Below, piece after piece: positions 1 through 11,692 of a DNA stretch of 64,000 nt (position 1 is the stretch's first letter; every line of letters begins with the position of its first letter). The position numbers and the translations under genes were made by a program. A model generated the notes under the pieces. It was not told the DNA's origin and did not search any database. It worked only from the letters and a program-made list of their open reading frames with translations. The stretch lies in contig CP136895.1 of assembly GCA_034359265.1 (NCBI GenBank), positions 43,356,001 to 43,420,000 on the forward strand, given 5' to 3'. This DNA is from Canna indica (taxonomy: Eukaryota > Streptophyta > Magnoliopsida > Zingiberales > Cannaceae).

Positions 1-218
1 ACACTAACTGGAATAATTGTTCTTTTGTCACACTGTTCTCCATCTTCTTTCTCTTCAAATCAGCATTCTAAGCATGTTTAAAGAAACTCAAAAAAGCTCC
101 ATCCAGATAAAAGTTGAAAGAGAAAATATATGTGAATATAAATTTCCACTGACCAGTTTAGTTTCTAATCTGCCAATTCTTCAGCTTCACTAAACAATTA
201 TGATAATACTCATATAGT

Positions 219-296
219 CATATGCATGTGAAAACAAGAGATAATATTGAGAAACCTCATATGCATGTGAAAACAAGAGATAATACTCAAGAAAGG
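219..296. repeat. Short tandem duplication, period 39
   Basis: The segment starting CATATGCATGTGAAAACAAG at 219 is repeated at 258, almost identically. The surrounding 1-730 stretch is AT-rich, intron-like, and I recognise no exon in it. Confidence 0.7.
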
Positions 297-734
297 GTGG
301 AACTGTAACTATACCCTTCATTTGTAAATCCTTCCCACAATGACCAAAACCTGAAACCAAAGAACAATATAGTTGTTTAGTGAAGGGTCTGTTAAGATCC
401 CTAAAAGCAATTGAAGATTAGAAAAAGTTAAATAAAACCAGAATTATCAGTAGTGATAACTGAAACTGAAATTTCAGTTATCACAAGTATATCATCTGTT
501 AGGCCATTTTCAACTTGTATACTCATGGTTTTTTATCACTTTGCGCAAGTGTGGTTAACAAAGTTAGCATTTTTATCTTCAAATCATCAATTTTTAACCA
601 CAAGTAGACAAAGTGATCCTTTTCAAACCACAGACAAGCAATTTCAAAATGAGGTTAACCATGGCAAGGTAAATTTTAATAATCCTTCAACATATATATG
701 TAGTTTCTACTTAGAAGCCTAGAGTAGACGGCAT

Positions 735-1018
735 ATATTGGGAGGCCTTTGTGGATTATTCGCTGCACATTGATATCCTAGGTGAATATACCAGATCCAA
801 ACTGAACTCCTAGTCCAAGCAAAATAGTGAGCCCTATTCCCAAGAGAATGCTGAACTGCAAGTTGAGCATTTTGTTGCCATCACTCATGAACGTCTAAGA
901 GTTGAACAGACATGAGAATTTATACTTATGAGGATTCTTGTAGTACCTGCAATACCCTCGCTGTAGCAACAACCACCTTGGCATGATCTCCTTTGGCAAA
1001 TGATGTGGCAAGTATTGC
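735..1018 (-). pseudogene. MATE-family transporter fragment (two exons)
   Basis: Two minus-strand exons resemble a plant MATE / DETOXIFICATION antiporter of the EDS5-like group. The upstream exon (1018 down to 947, 24 codons) has a TTTTTTGCAG acceptor and a GTACTA donor; it encodes AILATSFAKGDHAK and ends ARVLQ. The next exon (855 down to about 735) follows a TTGCAG acceptor and encodes a hydrophobic helix (FSILLGIGLTILLGLG), then VQFGSGIFT, an in-frame stop, and DINVQRIIHKG. In the family these segments are consecutive in the C-terminal half of a 12-helix membrane protein. The rest of the gene is absent here. The stop codon and the lack of flanking exons indicate a captured, non-functional fragment. 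Confidence 0.65.
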
Positions 1019-1488
1019 CTGCAAAAAATCAAAATTTTGTTCTTTGTGAAAATGACCTAAATATGCTGAATTATTAAAGAAAGCAAATCTAAGATTTGCA
1101 AAGAAAGTGTGAGTCTATAAATATTATTGATAAGGATTGAACTCTAAGAGACTAAGATTATTAAAGAAAGCAATTTTGTCTGATAGGTGACATGCACGTA
1201 CGAGGAAAGTCCTATTTCAACTTCAACTTCTTTATCATACATACTAATATGTGATGCAACATCAACCACACGTACTCACTTCACCAACATAATGATAAAT
1301 GGTAAAGTCAGAACGTCATAATTTTGGCTTGCTAAGGCGCTTATGGTTTTTAAAGGCCTGGTACAATTTCTGAGCAAAAGTTTCTTGTGTTGATATTGGT
1401 AACATGTTGCATTAAGATGAGCAAATACAACTAAGGTATCTATAAATAAAACAAATTCATTAAAGACTCAATGATATGCCACACATAC

Positions 1489-2195
1489 CAAGCTTCATCT
1501 AGAAGAGCAATGATTCCACCGGGTTTGTGGTAGAGAATAAATAAAAAAGTTAATAACCAAATGTAGAACTGCTAGAATCACATGTGTGTGCATCATTACA
1601 CCAGAGATAAATCTACTCAATTCATAAAACCTAAGGATGCACAATTTGCTCAGCTTACTCAACCCATGAGTGTTTTGCATCGCACAAAACTATAAAATTT
1701 TATATATTTTGCGTTTATGTACTTTCTATTAAACAACACTTGAAAATGCAAATCACATGGGTTGTGCATCATTACACCAGAGATAAATCTACTCAATTCA
1801 TAAAACCTAAGGATGCACAATTTGCTCAGCTTACTCAACCCATGAGTGTTTTACATCTCACAAAACTATAAAATTTTATATATTTTGCGTTTATGTACTT
1901 TCTATTAAACAACACTTGAAAATGCAAAAATCTGAAACCATCTCAAGAAAGTCTATCTACACAATGTTTTCTTTGCAAGACAATTGTAGTTTGAGTATAT
2001 CAATTTCTACCAGTTATATAATGAGAACTGTTATATATTTACTCTAAAATTTGAAAAATAACCAATATATCAGTGGATCAATCATGTTAAAACAAACCTT
2101 TTCAATAAGATCGAGAATGTCTTGGTTATCAACAAACCAATATAACTCCAACTGATTTCTTCTTTAGTGTACTCTTGTTCCATCTTAAAAACATG
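1489..2195 (-). pseudogene. Class XI myosin motor-domain fragment (two exons)
   Basis: The exon from 2195 down to 2098 is preceded by a TATAG acceptor and followed by GTTTGT. It encodes HVFKMEQEYTKEEI and, after WSYIG, DNQDILDLIEK. The next exon (about 1526 down to 1489, donor GTATGT) encodes KPGGIIALLDEA. In plant class XI myosins these segments are adjacent, in the relay region of the motor head. Expected AG acceptor before the second exon is not present (the bases read CCAC), so splicing there is probably lost. The intron between them contains the 176-bp tandem duplication. No other myosin exon is seen, so this is a captured fragment of an actin motor, not a gene. Confidence 0.75.
1576..1926. 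repeat. Tandem duplication, period about 176 bp
   Basis: The block beginning AATCACATG at 1576-1577 repeats at 1751 with few differences. Both units contain the same CATCATTACACCAGAGATAA tract, at 1591 and 1767. It lies in the intron between the two myosin exons, on non-coding sequence. Confidence 0.85.
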
Positions 2196-2889
2196 CTATA
2201 AGAATGAAACATGATGAGTTAAAAACCACGTGATAACTACAGCTGAAATTTCCACCATCTTCAAATAGAGGTATCAGATGTATCAAAACATGGTTAAAAT
2301 GTTGCTGCAATTTTTCGTTTATGAGATTGAAGCAGAACTGTTCAAAGCTGTGAAAAACGAACATGTTAAAGTCAATTCAACTATAGGCCCATGTTGACTA
2401 ATTAACATGAGATGATGCAAAGTTCAGATGATTCCTTATCAAACTACTTGGTCAAGAGGATTCCTTATCAAGTGGCACATGGTTTAGTGTAATCTTCTAT
2501 AGAAAGGACAAAAATAGTGACAAAGAAGAGATACTCCTCTAAACTTATCTTAGAATATACTGACTAAAAAAGTAACATAAACATCGAAGAAAAGTTGCAA
2601 ATTATAAAGTAGAAAGATTTTACAAACTGGTCAAGTTAAGAGGGTGACCAAGTGCATGATGCCTGTGGCTATGCAGGATATGGGAATTGTCAATGCAATC
2701 ATGCTAACAAACTGGTTAACTAACGCTAGCATGTTTAGAAAGCCAGGAGTTCCACATCACTTATCCTATATGGTAACAAGTGCTGTTGTAAAAATGATAA
2801 ACAAACTCCAAAGCAAAAAACTAGAAACCAAATAATCTTTGAAAAAATTGGAGAAAATTAAGGGTGAAAAAAGAGGTCCGCACTCTCAC

Positions 2890-3106
2890 CTCTAACTTCA
2901 TTCTTGAGCCTCCTGAGCTCAACCTTCACCGGATCAGATCCATGGACCAGATTAATGAACTCCTCCACCTCCAAGTTGGGTTTCATCGATACCCTCCACC
3001 TAAGGGCTGGCGCAGCCTTCCCCTCACCTTTGAACGACCCGGAAGCCGACAAAACCGCCAGAGCCGACTGCACCGTCGACGTCGCATGCCTCCCGCGGCC
3101 ACACAC
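2890..3106 (-). pseudogene. First exon of a MAP70 microtubule-associated protein gene
   Basis: The minus-strand reading frame from ATG at 3106 encodes a basic leader with SASGSFKGEG, then RVSMKPNLE and EEFINLVHGSDPVKVEL followed by RRLKNEVR. This is the conserved N-terminus of plant MAP70 proteins, which bind cortical microtubules; the family usually has RLENEVRDK here. A consensus splice donor (AGAG/GTGAGAG) falls directly after NEVR in the phase expected for the next residue, so this is exon 1 with an intact donor. The next MAP70 exon does not follow: downstream come myosin and MATE exons. Sequence 3107-3530 is CT-rich on the minus strand and may be the original 5' leader. Captured fragment, not a working gene. 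Confidence 0.75.
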
Positions 3107-3659
3107 ACGAAGTCCTCGCCCAGATCTTAAGCACTCTCAGATCGAGCTTAAGAAAAGAACCCAATCCAAAGAGGGTAAAAGGCAAGCAAAAAATTAGCAA
3201 ATTCAAAATGCGATCTCAGCTCTGAATCGAAGAGCTAGGGTTGCTTCCTCCTCGATCACGACTGAGATCTCCCACTCGGATGTTGCAAGAAATAGATCAC
3301 CTCGGTCACGAACGCGACTACGCTCTCCTCCTCCAATCGCCCTCGTCACAAGTAATGTGATGTGGGGGGCTAATTTGTTAACATTGCTTTCTTCTTCTTC
3401 TCCTTCGTGACGTACGAGAGACGAGCGTAGGGAGGAAGGGAAGGTTAGCATGGGGATGCTCATCAAATAGATGCAGCAGGAGGGGCAATCCGCTAGGGAG
3501 AATAAGAAGAGGGAGCGGAGCAATTAGAGAAAGAGAATAAATGGTAAGGATTAAGTGAAAGAGAAGGAGAAGAGAGGGAAAAAATAAAAAGGACGATGGG
3601 CTGCTGTGAAATGAACCGGAAAAATGAAAAAAAGAAAAAAAAATAATAGTTAAAAAAAA

Positions 3660-4113
3660 AATAAAAAAAATAACTATTTTATTGTCTATGTATATGTAAT
3701 TTGCTATAATAAATAATTTTATATCTATGACAAATATATTATCGCAAATCGTTGCCATAGAATATTATGATAAAATTATGGTAAAAATATTATCGCAAAT
3801 GTTTGCCACGAAATATCGTGACAAACTTGTGGCAAATAATTTGTCCCAAACACTTGTTATGGTAGAATATTTTGAGTCATTGGCAAAATATGTTGTCATG
3901 AGTTTTAAAAATTATAAATTTTGAACTTTGATTCAATTATTAGTGGCAAACATAATGAAAAAATTAAAAAAATTATCACAAATGGTTCAAACTTATACTT
4001 TTAACTACAAAAATAATTTTACCATAAATTTCTTTGCAGATTACATCTTTTATGGTTAATTGTTGTTGGCCACTACAAAATTTTATCATAAATTCTTTTT
4101 TTTTTTTGTAGTG
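3660..4113. repeat. CACTA subterminal repeat region and right terminus
   Basis: AT-rich region with repeated variants of ATTATCGCAAAT, TTGCCATAGAATATT and TGGCAAATAAT in both orientations, ending in a T-run and GTAGTG at 4113. A second CACTACAAAA lies at 4073, forming with the terminus a roughly 40-nt inverted repeat. Such arrays bind the CACTA transposase in characterised elements; here that role is inferred. Confidence 0.55.
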
Positions 4114-6457
4114 TAATGAAAATAACATGTATATTAAGTTTGAAGTGAAAAGAATGTCATTTGATCAAAATATGAACTTAGCACGATTTCATTCAAAATA
4201 GACATGAAAATATGAAAATAACTAAGTATCAAATTTGCTATCTACTCATATATTCTCAAATTTAGGTACCTAGATATCTAACATGAGTAAATCTAAGTAT
4301 ATTGATCAAGTTTGGGCTTACAAGGAAATTTCTAAGTTTATTTTTCATCCTATCTTGATTTCAACCAAAAACTCATTTTTAAGATATCGCTCAAGATATC
4401 AAAATCATTTTTAGAAATGATTTCACTCAAAGAATAATGAGAACGATATTAGAAATGGAATCAAAATAGTATGCACAAATTTTCATTTGGAAGTTTTCGA
4501 CGAAAAATAAAAGTATCGGAAAGATTGATATTTCAAGAGAATGATATTTTACATTTTTGAAATCCAACTTCAAAATTCCACTATAAATCCGATTCTTGAT
4601 GAAATTTTTTTGAAATTTTTACTGAAGAAACTAAATTTTTCAATGAAGGTGCAGTTTTAAGAATCAGTTAAAAATAATTTTTCTACATTTTTCTAGAAAT
4701 AACTGAAAATGCTAATATTTCAATGGCATTTTCATAATTTTTAGTTATTTTTTCAAAACATGTTCAGTTTTCATTCAAACTTTTATGACACCACATAATT
4801 ATCATGTAAAGTGTATATGTCAAGTTTGAAATGAAAATTATGTCCTTAAGTCAAGATATCAACCTAGCATGATTTCATTCAAAACTAAACTAGTTATCAT
4901 GAAACTTGCTATCATTTAATCATGGTTTTTGAAACTTAAACCTATGGATACCTAACATGAGTAAATCTAAATATGTTCCTCAAATATGGATTGAAAATGA
5001 GATCTCTAAGTCAATTTGTTGACTTGGGTCAACTTGGTTCAAAAAAGGTTATCAGGAAATGGCATCTATGTCATTTTATTCATATTCATATGAATTTCTC
5101 ATTGTAAGAGCATGGAAACATGTCATACCTATTACTTAACATGTTTATGAAGTTTGGACTTAAAATGAAGTATCCAAGTCAATTTGTTGACTTGGTCAAA
5201 CCTTTCAAGCATAAGTCCCCTAAAGTGATCTAGTTATCACCTTGTTCATCTAGACATGAATTTTTAAGTTTAAATACATGACTCATATGATATGTGTATC
5301 TAAACATGTTTGCCAACCATTAACTCATGTGAAATTGCCTAGTTATCATGATTTTTCCTACTCATGAAAATTCAAATATTTATCATGCAAAATCAATCAT
5401 GAGTATATAGAGACATCATTAAAGCATGAATATTCAAGTACTATACTAAGATTTTTGCAAAAACGAACTCATACCTCATTCTTGGAATTTCCAAACTTTT
5501 CATTTCATTTTTCATTTTCTTAATGATAGCATAGTCTTTCATTAACATTTTCAACTTGCAAGTAGACTTCATTAGTAGATAATGAAATTAAGGCTACTAG
5601 CAAGCTAACCAAACTAAATAGCAAAGAGATATTTAAATAACATTTTCAAAATACATCTTTGCTAGATAGTTTGAAATCTGTTTTAAATTTAATCAAGTGA
5701 TACCAAAATGAATTTTAAGAGATCACACGAATAATAAATATAAAAATATGATCTCCAACCCTCCCTATTGGTTGAAAACCGAAAAACCACAATGAGCCTA
5801 CGATTTAGAACCGCAAGATCGCATGAGCCCATTATAGGCTACATAGGTCTCCGAAGAGATCGGGAAATCAAAAACAAAAATCAATTTTCAAGTCATATCA
5901 TGAGCGGGCAAAATCAATTTTCAGGTAGACTTCATTAGTAGATAATGAAATTAAGGCTACTAGCAAGCTAACCAAACTAGATAGCAAAGAGAGATTTAAA
6001 TAACATTTTCAAAATACATCTTTGCTAGATAGTTTCAAATCTGTTTTAAATGAAATCAAGTGATACCAAAATGAATTTTAAGAGATCACACGAATAATAA
6101 ATATAAAAACATGATCTCCAACCCTCCCTATTGGTTGAAAACCGAAAAGCCACAATGAGCCTACGATTTAGAACCGCAAGATCGCATGAACCCATTATAG
6201 GCTACATAGGTCTCCGAAGAGATCGGAAAATCAAAAACAAAAATCAATTTTCAAGTCATATCATGAGCGGGCAAAACCAACTCAAATTTAACTAGTATCG
6301 TAACTCCAACTTTAAGATGACAAGTAATATAAAGGAGGTGATACTAAACATACCTATATGCCAATTTTCATATCTATGACATCATGATGGCTTGAATTGT
6401 AACCAAAGATGGATTCTTCGTTGAATTCCATGGTCAACTTCAATTCTTCAATTTCCT
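4114..6457 (-). other. Non-coding body of Cop-A copy A1
   Basis: AT-rich, without coding potential, but similar in order and wording to 27526-31004 read in the other orientation. It includes two copies of the hairpin AAGTCAATTTGTTGACTT (5008-5025 and 5176-5193) and a long tandem duplication (5562-6287). Confidence 0.7.
5562..6287. repeat. Tandem duplication, period 363 bp
   Basis: Sequence from GTAGACTTCATTAGTAGATA at 5562 is repeated from 5925 with very few substitutions, through the tract ending CATATCATGAGCGGGCAAAA. The unit is not duplicated in the complete Cop-A copy, so it arose in this copy. Confidence 0.9.
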
Positions 6458-7801
6458 TTACCCTTGTGTGGTTGCTCCCCCTACAAAAGAGCATGACCCC
6501 TTTGGTACCCAAATGACTTTGGGTCCTTGGGGGTTATACGGCTTAGCTATCCAAACTGTCTTAAGCCCACTTGGGTTCATCTTAAATGCGCAATCATATA
6601 TAGCATGCCCATAGACACCGCAACAAAAACAATGACCATGAAATTTTTTGTTATCATTTTTCTTAGCATGAGATTTTGCATTAGAATGCATAGTATGAAA
6701 CTTATGATGAACATAGGCATTTTTGAAAGAAACAATTTTCTTTCCAATTTTCTTGAAGGAATGTGAGTTTCTCAAATTATGTACTTCCTTGTTCAAGACC
6801 AAAATCTCATGTTTTAAAACTTCAATTGACTTATGCATGGCATATAGTTGGGATTTCAAAATTTTGTTCTCACTTACGATTTTTGAATTCTCAAATTTTA
6901 AATTTTCATTTTCAAGCTTTAAGTCCTTAAGCTCAAGTTTCAATCTATCATGGCATAAATCAAATGAACTATATTTCAATTTCTCATTTTCTATAACTCA
7001 TGCACATAAGAATTAAGCATCACATTTTCTTTCTTTAGCATCTTATTTTCCTTATCTTTTCTAACAAGCAAGGCATACATCTTTCTACACTCATCTACTA
7101 ACTCATCATATGGAATGTCATGAGAAATAGTAGAACTAGCATTATCATTTTCATTATCACGACTAGGTGAAGGAGAGTGTACCTCATCATTAGCATCCAT
7201 GAGGCTAAGTTTGGATGTGACTTCATAGTCATGGTTAAAGGGTGCTTCAAGTGAGTGAGAGGTGGAGGTGGAAGCACTTGACCTCTTCCTTGCTTTGTTC
7301 TTCATGCTTGGGCAATTTTTCTTCACATGCCCCTTTTCTTTGCAAGCATGACAAATCACCTTTCATTTTCGGCTCTTAGAGTTACTCCTTTGACTAGAAG
7401 CACTATAGGCATTAAAACCGAGATTAGTAGTAGGTGAGAAACCATTGTCATCACCACCTTCATCAAAAGTGTCAATCTCTTCGGTTTTGGCATAATCATA
7501 TAAAACATTTAAAGTGGCCCATAAATCATAAGCCGAAGAGCAATGCATGACTTTATCTAGGATGTCATTTGGTAATGTGCAAAGTATATAATTCATGGCA
7601 TCTCTATTATACTTAAACATTTTCTTATCCAATTCACTCCAAGCATTCATGTCAACTTTAGGTTCAATGAATTCTAAATGTAACATGTTAAAAGACACCA
7701 AAACCTTTAGTCTTTAAATATGTGTACATCCTATATTTTCAAAGACCAAAGTTTGAGTCATCGAACTTAGGAGGTGAAGATGCTACCAACTCTAGTGTCA
7801 T
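6458..7801 (-). pseudogene. Cop-A gag (copy A1), degenerate
   Basis: The ATG at 7799-7801 opens a copia-type gag: an N-terminal part with PPKFDDSNFGL, the helical UBN2-like segment (MNYILCTLPNDILDKVMHCS), a CCHC knuckle CHACKEKGHVKKNC, a Ser-rich linker, a Lys/Glu-rich coiled coil (KDKENKMLKKEN), a second CCHC knuckle CFCCGVYGHAIYDC, and a C-terminus GGATTQG before the stop. Frameshifts and a stop after FGL break the frame. It ends without running into a protease, as in copy A2, so the family seems to encode Gag only. Role: retroelement capsid that packages RNA. Confidence 0.8.
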
Positions 7802-7850
7802 TCTCGGATCGAGACAAGGTGTAGAAGAGATGGTGAAATCTCAAGCTACG

Positions 7851-10360
7851 TGCCACACCCCAACTCAGGGTCGTGTGACTGGCTAGGGTCTATGACCTAC
7901 CCTGAAGCCTACTATCTACACTAACTAACGAGAAACCGGAACAAATAAATAGAAAACCACAATGCAACTTTATTTGAAATTTCAGAAAAAAGGTTCACAC
8001 TTATTTTATAAAAAGGAAGTAGCTAACATCAAACACAAATGAAATAACTCGAGTTCATGTTGAATACAAGCTTTAAAAACCAACAACTCTCAGTGTAGAA
8101 ACAAAAGAACAACTCTAGACATCTAGACTATGACTATCGGAATACGCTACGAGATTGACGCCACTGGCTGCCCTCCAACTGTACCATGACTCCAAGCCTC
8201 AACTCACTGATCGAGCTCTGCAAAATAAAAAAAAACCGTGAGTCCACATGGGACTCAGTGAGCGGTTCTTCCGAACCTCCACATAATCTCCAATAAGCAT
8301 GCATAAATATATAAGGCAGCATAATATAAAGTCAGGTATATAAGTTACTTTTGATAAGACAACCGACCCCAAGGGTCGTCCTGTATAGACCAAACGTTTG
8401 AGAAACCCACCATAACGGCCTAAGCAAGCCAATTGGCATCCGGCCCTTAGGGCCTACTCATGGTCTAGAAAATTCGGCTACAACCAGCCATACCATACAA
8501 GGTAGTAATATACTAGCTGCTCGGGCCACATAGCACCAAAGTGAAATCAAGAAGTCTCCAGGCCATCGACTAGGATGGTTTGCTAGTCTCCGGACACCAT
8601 CTGGGGTAGGGATAGCTAGTCCCACCCAACTAGGGTCTGAAACCTAGCGGGTCCGCTAGTGAAATCTCAAGACCCAATCACTGGCCAAGCCAGGCATTCG
8701 TCATTCCGACTATTCATGCATCTCGGTAGACCATCACAATCACATCACACAAGCAAGTGTCTAAAGTTTCCTTATATAAAATCCCGGGTGTCCACCCGTG
8801 CTTGGCCCTTGATTCCGGGCCAGTACATTACTACACTCTAATTATCCCATGAGAAAGCATTCTAACTCACCTACATTCGAGTTTCCATAATTAACACGCC
8901 CTTTAAAGTTTCCTACTAGTCGTCTAGTGTCATTTGCTACATTATACTAGCATGGGCTACATGTCATAAGTGTAGAATGTCTAAGTATGGATGCGCCATA
9001 ACCCTCAGGTGATAGGAAAGTTAACCTACCACTACTACCATGAATAACCATAAGAATACATCAAATAAGTAAGTAAATTATGCATTTAACGGAAAATTCC
9101 AGCAAGGTAACATTAGAGCTATCATGGCAATTCTCTACTAGAAATAGGAATTGCTAAAGAAAATCTTGAAAGTAATTACTACTTCATAATGTCACTAAGT
9201 GTAGGTATATATATGGGCAATAGGGTGGTGGCTTCCTTAGTTGGTGTCTTTCCTATTTCTTATCTCAATTCTACTTGTCGATCGAGGTGACCCTCGTTTC
9301 CTAATGTTTCCAATTGTTTCTAAGTATGAAAGCTTATCCTCTCTGATCACCTTTCCCCCTACTTGGCTCGGCCAAACCTTGACCAAGGCATGCCTTACTC
9401 GGCCGAGTCTACAAGGGTAGGAGAAGATGGTTTATCCTTTTTGTTTGATCACAAACTCTAGCAATTAATCTTATGAACTGCCATAGATGAATTCTAGATC
9501 AAATCCCCTCCCCCTTACTGTTCAGCCAAACCTTGAACAAGGTTTCCCTTGATCGGCCGAACACTAAAAGCACTAGGGAGAAGGAATCTCGATCAACTAT
9601 TACATTGATTGAATCACGAGTCTATATAAATTTAAATCTACACGATCTAGAGGGGATTTAGACCAAACGAGAGAATTGGGGAAAATTTTGGCATGACCTT
9701 TCCCCTTTTCCCTCATCTAGCAGGCCCCTAGATTTAAGAAAACAACGCGGAAACATTCATCGCACGATTACAACATGCAATAGAAAACCATGACATCGAG
9801 AAAACCTCATATCCACAAGATCCGACGAGAGAAAAACCCACAATTCACAATTCTAAGGGTCAGCCACACACCTACCCTACTAAACTAGGATCGACCACTC
9901 ACCTTGATCGGATTACGAAGAAGCCTCGATGAAGACGAGTTCCAATTCCTCCAGGGTCGATGCGAACTCGGCACCAACAAGATCTCCCCTCTCTCTCCCT
10001 TTTCCCTCTTGCTCGGGCTGTGTGCGGCTCCAAGATGAGCCGCACGGCTCATGATGAGGGAGTTTTATTCCCTCATCCACTAATGACCCATATGCCCCTC
10101 TAATGACTTAGCCTATACTTGACTAGATTCGAGTCCGATTCAAGCTTCGATTCTGTCCTTATGCACGAGTCGAACCCAACGCTAATAAGACATCTAATGC
10201 ATAAAAGGAAATAACCATTTAACCAATTTAAACTTTATACTTTCATAGGTCGAGTTATACCTTCTACTCGAGGCGATTCCGAGGCTCGACTCGCTAACCT
10301 CGGGTCCAGCGCGCTGCACCAAAATAGATTTTTATATTAGGAAATTTTTCGGATCTTACA
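7851..10360 (-). mobile_element. Gyp-D solo LTR
   Basis: A 2510-bp LTR flanked by exact 5-bp target duplications CTACG (7846-7850 and 10361-10365). It starts TGCCACACCCC and ends GGATCTTACA; on the sense (minus) strand it is TGTAAGATCC...GGCA, homologous end to end to the LTR of the gypsy chromovirus at 43067-45406. No internal region remains, so it arose by LTR-LTR recombination. It sits just inside the primer-site side of Cop-A copy A1. Confidence 0.9.
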
Positions 10361-10370
10361 CTACGGACCC

Positions 10371-10382
10371 GCTCTGATACCT
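10371..10382 (-). other. Primer-binding site of Cop-A copy A1
   Basis: Minus strand AGGTATCAGAGC, one change from the TGGTATCAGAGC complementary to the 3' end of initiator Met tRNA, two bases inside the LTR edge. Confidence 0.75.
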
Positions 10383-10384
10383 AT

Positions 10385-11689
10385 TATTGGTGAAATGGCC
10401 ACACTAGAGGGAGGGTGAATAGTATGTTAACTAAATCTTATCGCCTAAATTCGATTTTGAATGTTTCTTAGATTACTTAGGCAATTCACGATTGAATGAC
10501 TAAATGCGGAAGCGATAAATAAAAATGCAATTAATGCAAACAAGATACCAATGCCAACACAATGAATTATAGTGGTTTGGCCCCAATGCCAACTCCACTA
10601 CCTAAGCACCCCGCTTAGGATTTTCAAACTAAACTTTACTAGATTAATCTTGTTTCCCTTACAACGAGGACTTTGACCCAACGAGTCTCACTCTCAACCT
10701 AAGGTACTTTCACACCCGTATGTCTCCTCCTTCTTACCGAGAGCACTCTTCCACCTCAACCCTAAGGGACAACTCAACTAATCCTAGTAAACTAAGTTTA
10801 CAATAGTGGGTTTAAGCCTCAACACCAAGGCAACCACCAACTCAATCAACCTAGCACTCTAGGTTTACACAAATTCAAATACAATGAAATAAACACCAAA
10901 ATACAACAATAATGAGAGCAAATAATAAACAATATAAACTTAGCTCTCAAATAAGATGCCCTAGCTCCTCTTGATGACTTGAAGATGAATCAAAGCAAAC
11001 TCAAAGTCAATATCAAGGTTTTTAGGCTCAAAGCTAGGGTTCTTTGCAAAGATGGCTTAAGAATACTTGTAGAGATGCAAGGAGTGGCTTTTTGAGGCTT
11101 AGAAGTATCAACAACGGGCTGGGGGAGAGTTTTGGGTGGGTATTTATAACCCCCCAAACTCAAGGTGTTGTCAACGGGCATTTTTCTGCCCATTGGCGAT
11201 GCCCAGTCGCTTGCTGGTCGATCATCGGTCGACCGATGGATCGACCACCCAAGAGATCACGGCATTCAGCCGCTTTTGGCCGCACTTCGGTCGACCGAAT
11301 TGGCTACTGCCAATTTTTGACCACATTCGATCAATCGACCGATCGACCGAACCTAGGTTGAACTTGATTTTTTTCAGCCTTCTTCTTGCACGCTTGCTTT
11401 TCGGGTTTCGGCCTTCAACGTGTGTCAACTTGGAGAGCTTTCCATGTGTTCTTTAGACTCATCCAAGACGTCTTTGGTGCACACGTCGAACTTTAAGAGA
11501 TTTCCACGACGAACCCGAATATGTCGATCAATGTCCTTCCGATTTTGTGATTTCTCTGATATTTCTGATCGAGGACATCGAGCGCTAACTGATATGGAAC
11601 CTAAAAATATTTCTTATTAAAACATTCCTTCCATGTTTGTTATTATCAAAATCGAGATTAAGATCAATGTAGAAAACCTTAGGCCAACA
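10385..11689 (-). repeat. 5' LTR of Cop-A copy A1
   Basis: 1305 bp; on the minus strand it begins TGTTGGCCTAAGG and ends CCATTTCACCAATA, matching the LTRs at 24519, 31019 and 33087. The minus strand carries TATAAATA at 11141-11148 as a likely core promoter. Several TCGGTCGACCGA-type palindromes lie at about 11215-11345, upstream of the TATA box in sense orientation. Confidence 0.85.
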
Positions 11690-11692
11690 ATT

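Larger units (their letters stand above)
1..4113. mobile_element. Right-hand part of a CACTA-type DNA transposon carrying host gene fragments (Pack-CACTA-like)
   Basis: The right edge at 4113 reads as a T-run followed by GTAGTG, which on the other strand is CACTAC plus an A-run, the expected CACTA terminus. The 450 bp inside it are AT-rich and full of short degenerate direct and inverted motifs (variants of TCGCAAA, TTGCCA, TGGCAAA), as in CACTA subterminal regions. Further inside lie exons of three unrelated plant genes, all on the minus strand: MAP70 (2890-3106), myosin XI (1489-2195) and a MATE transporter (735-1018). No transposase is visible. Sequence right of 4113 is the 3' non-coding body of a Cop-A copia element, so the transposon probably inserted there. 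The left terminus is outside the window, so neither full length nor TSD can be checked. CACTA identity is an inference from the right end and from similarity of layout to the complete element at 19732-23439. Confidence 0.6.
4114..11689 (-). mobile_element. Cop-A copia element, 5' part (A1), gag-only
   Basis: Minus-strand copia element. Its 5' LTR is at 10385-11689, its primer site at 10371-10382, gag at 6458-7801, and the remainder (4114-6457) is AT-rich non-coding DNA similar to the body of the complete copy at 24519-32533. No protease, integrase or reverse transcriptase is present. The interior is interrupted just inside the primer site by a Gyp-D solo LTR (7851-10360, TSD CTACG). The 3' LTR is missing because the CACTA end abuts the element at 4113. 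The insertion lies at the edge of the TRIM element to the right. Confidence 0.8.

Noticed and set aside
2858..3523. A working MAP70 gene starting at the left edge
   Set aside because: Only exon 1 is present; the next exons on the same strand belong to myosin and a MATE transporter, and a CACTA terminus lies nearby.
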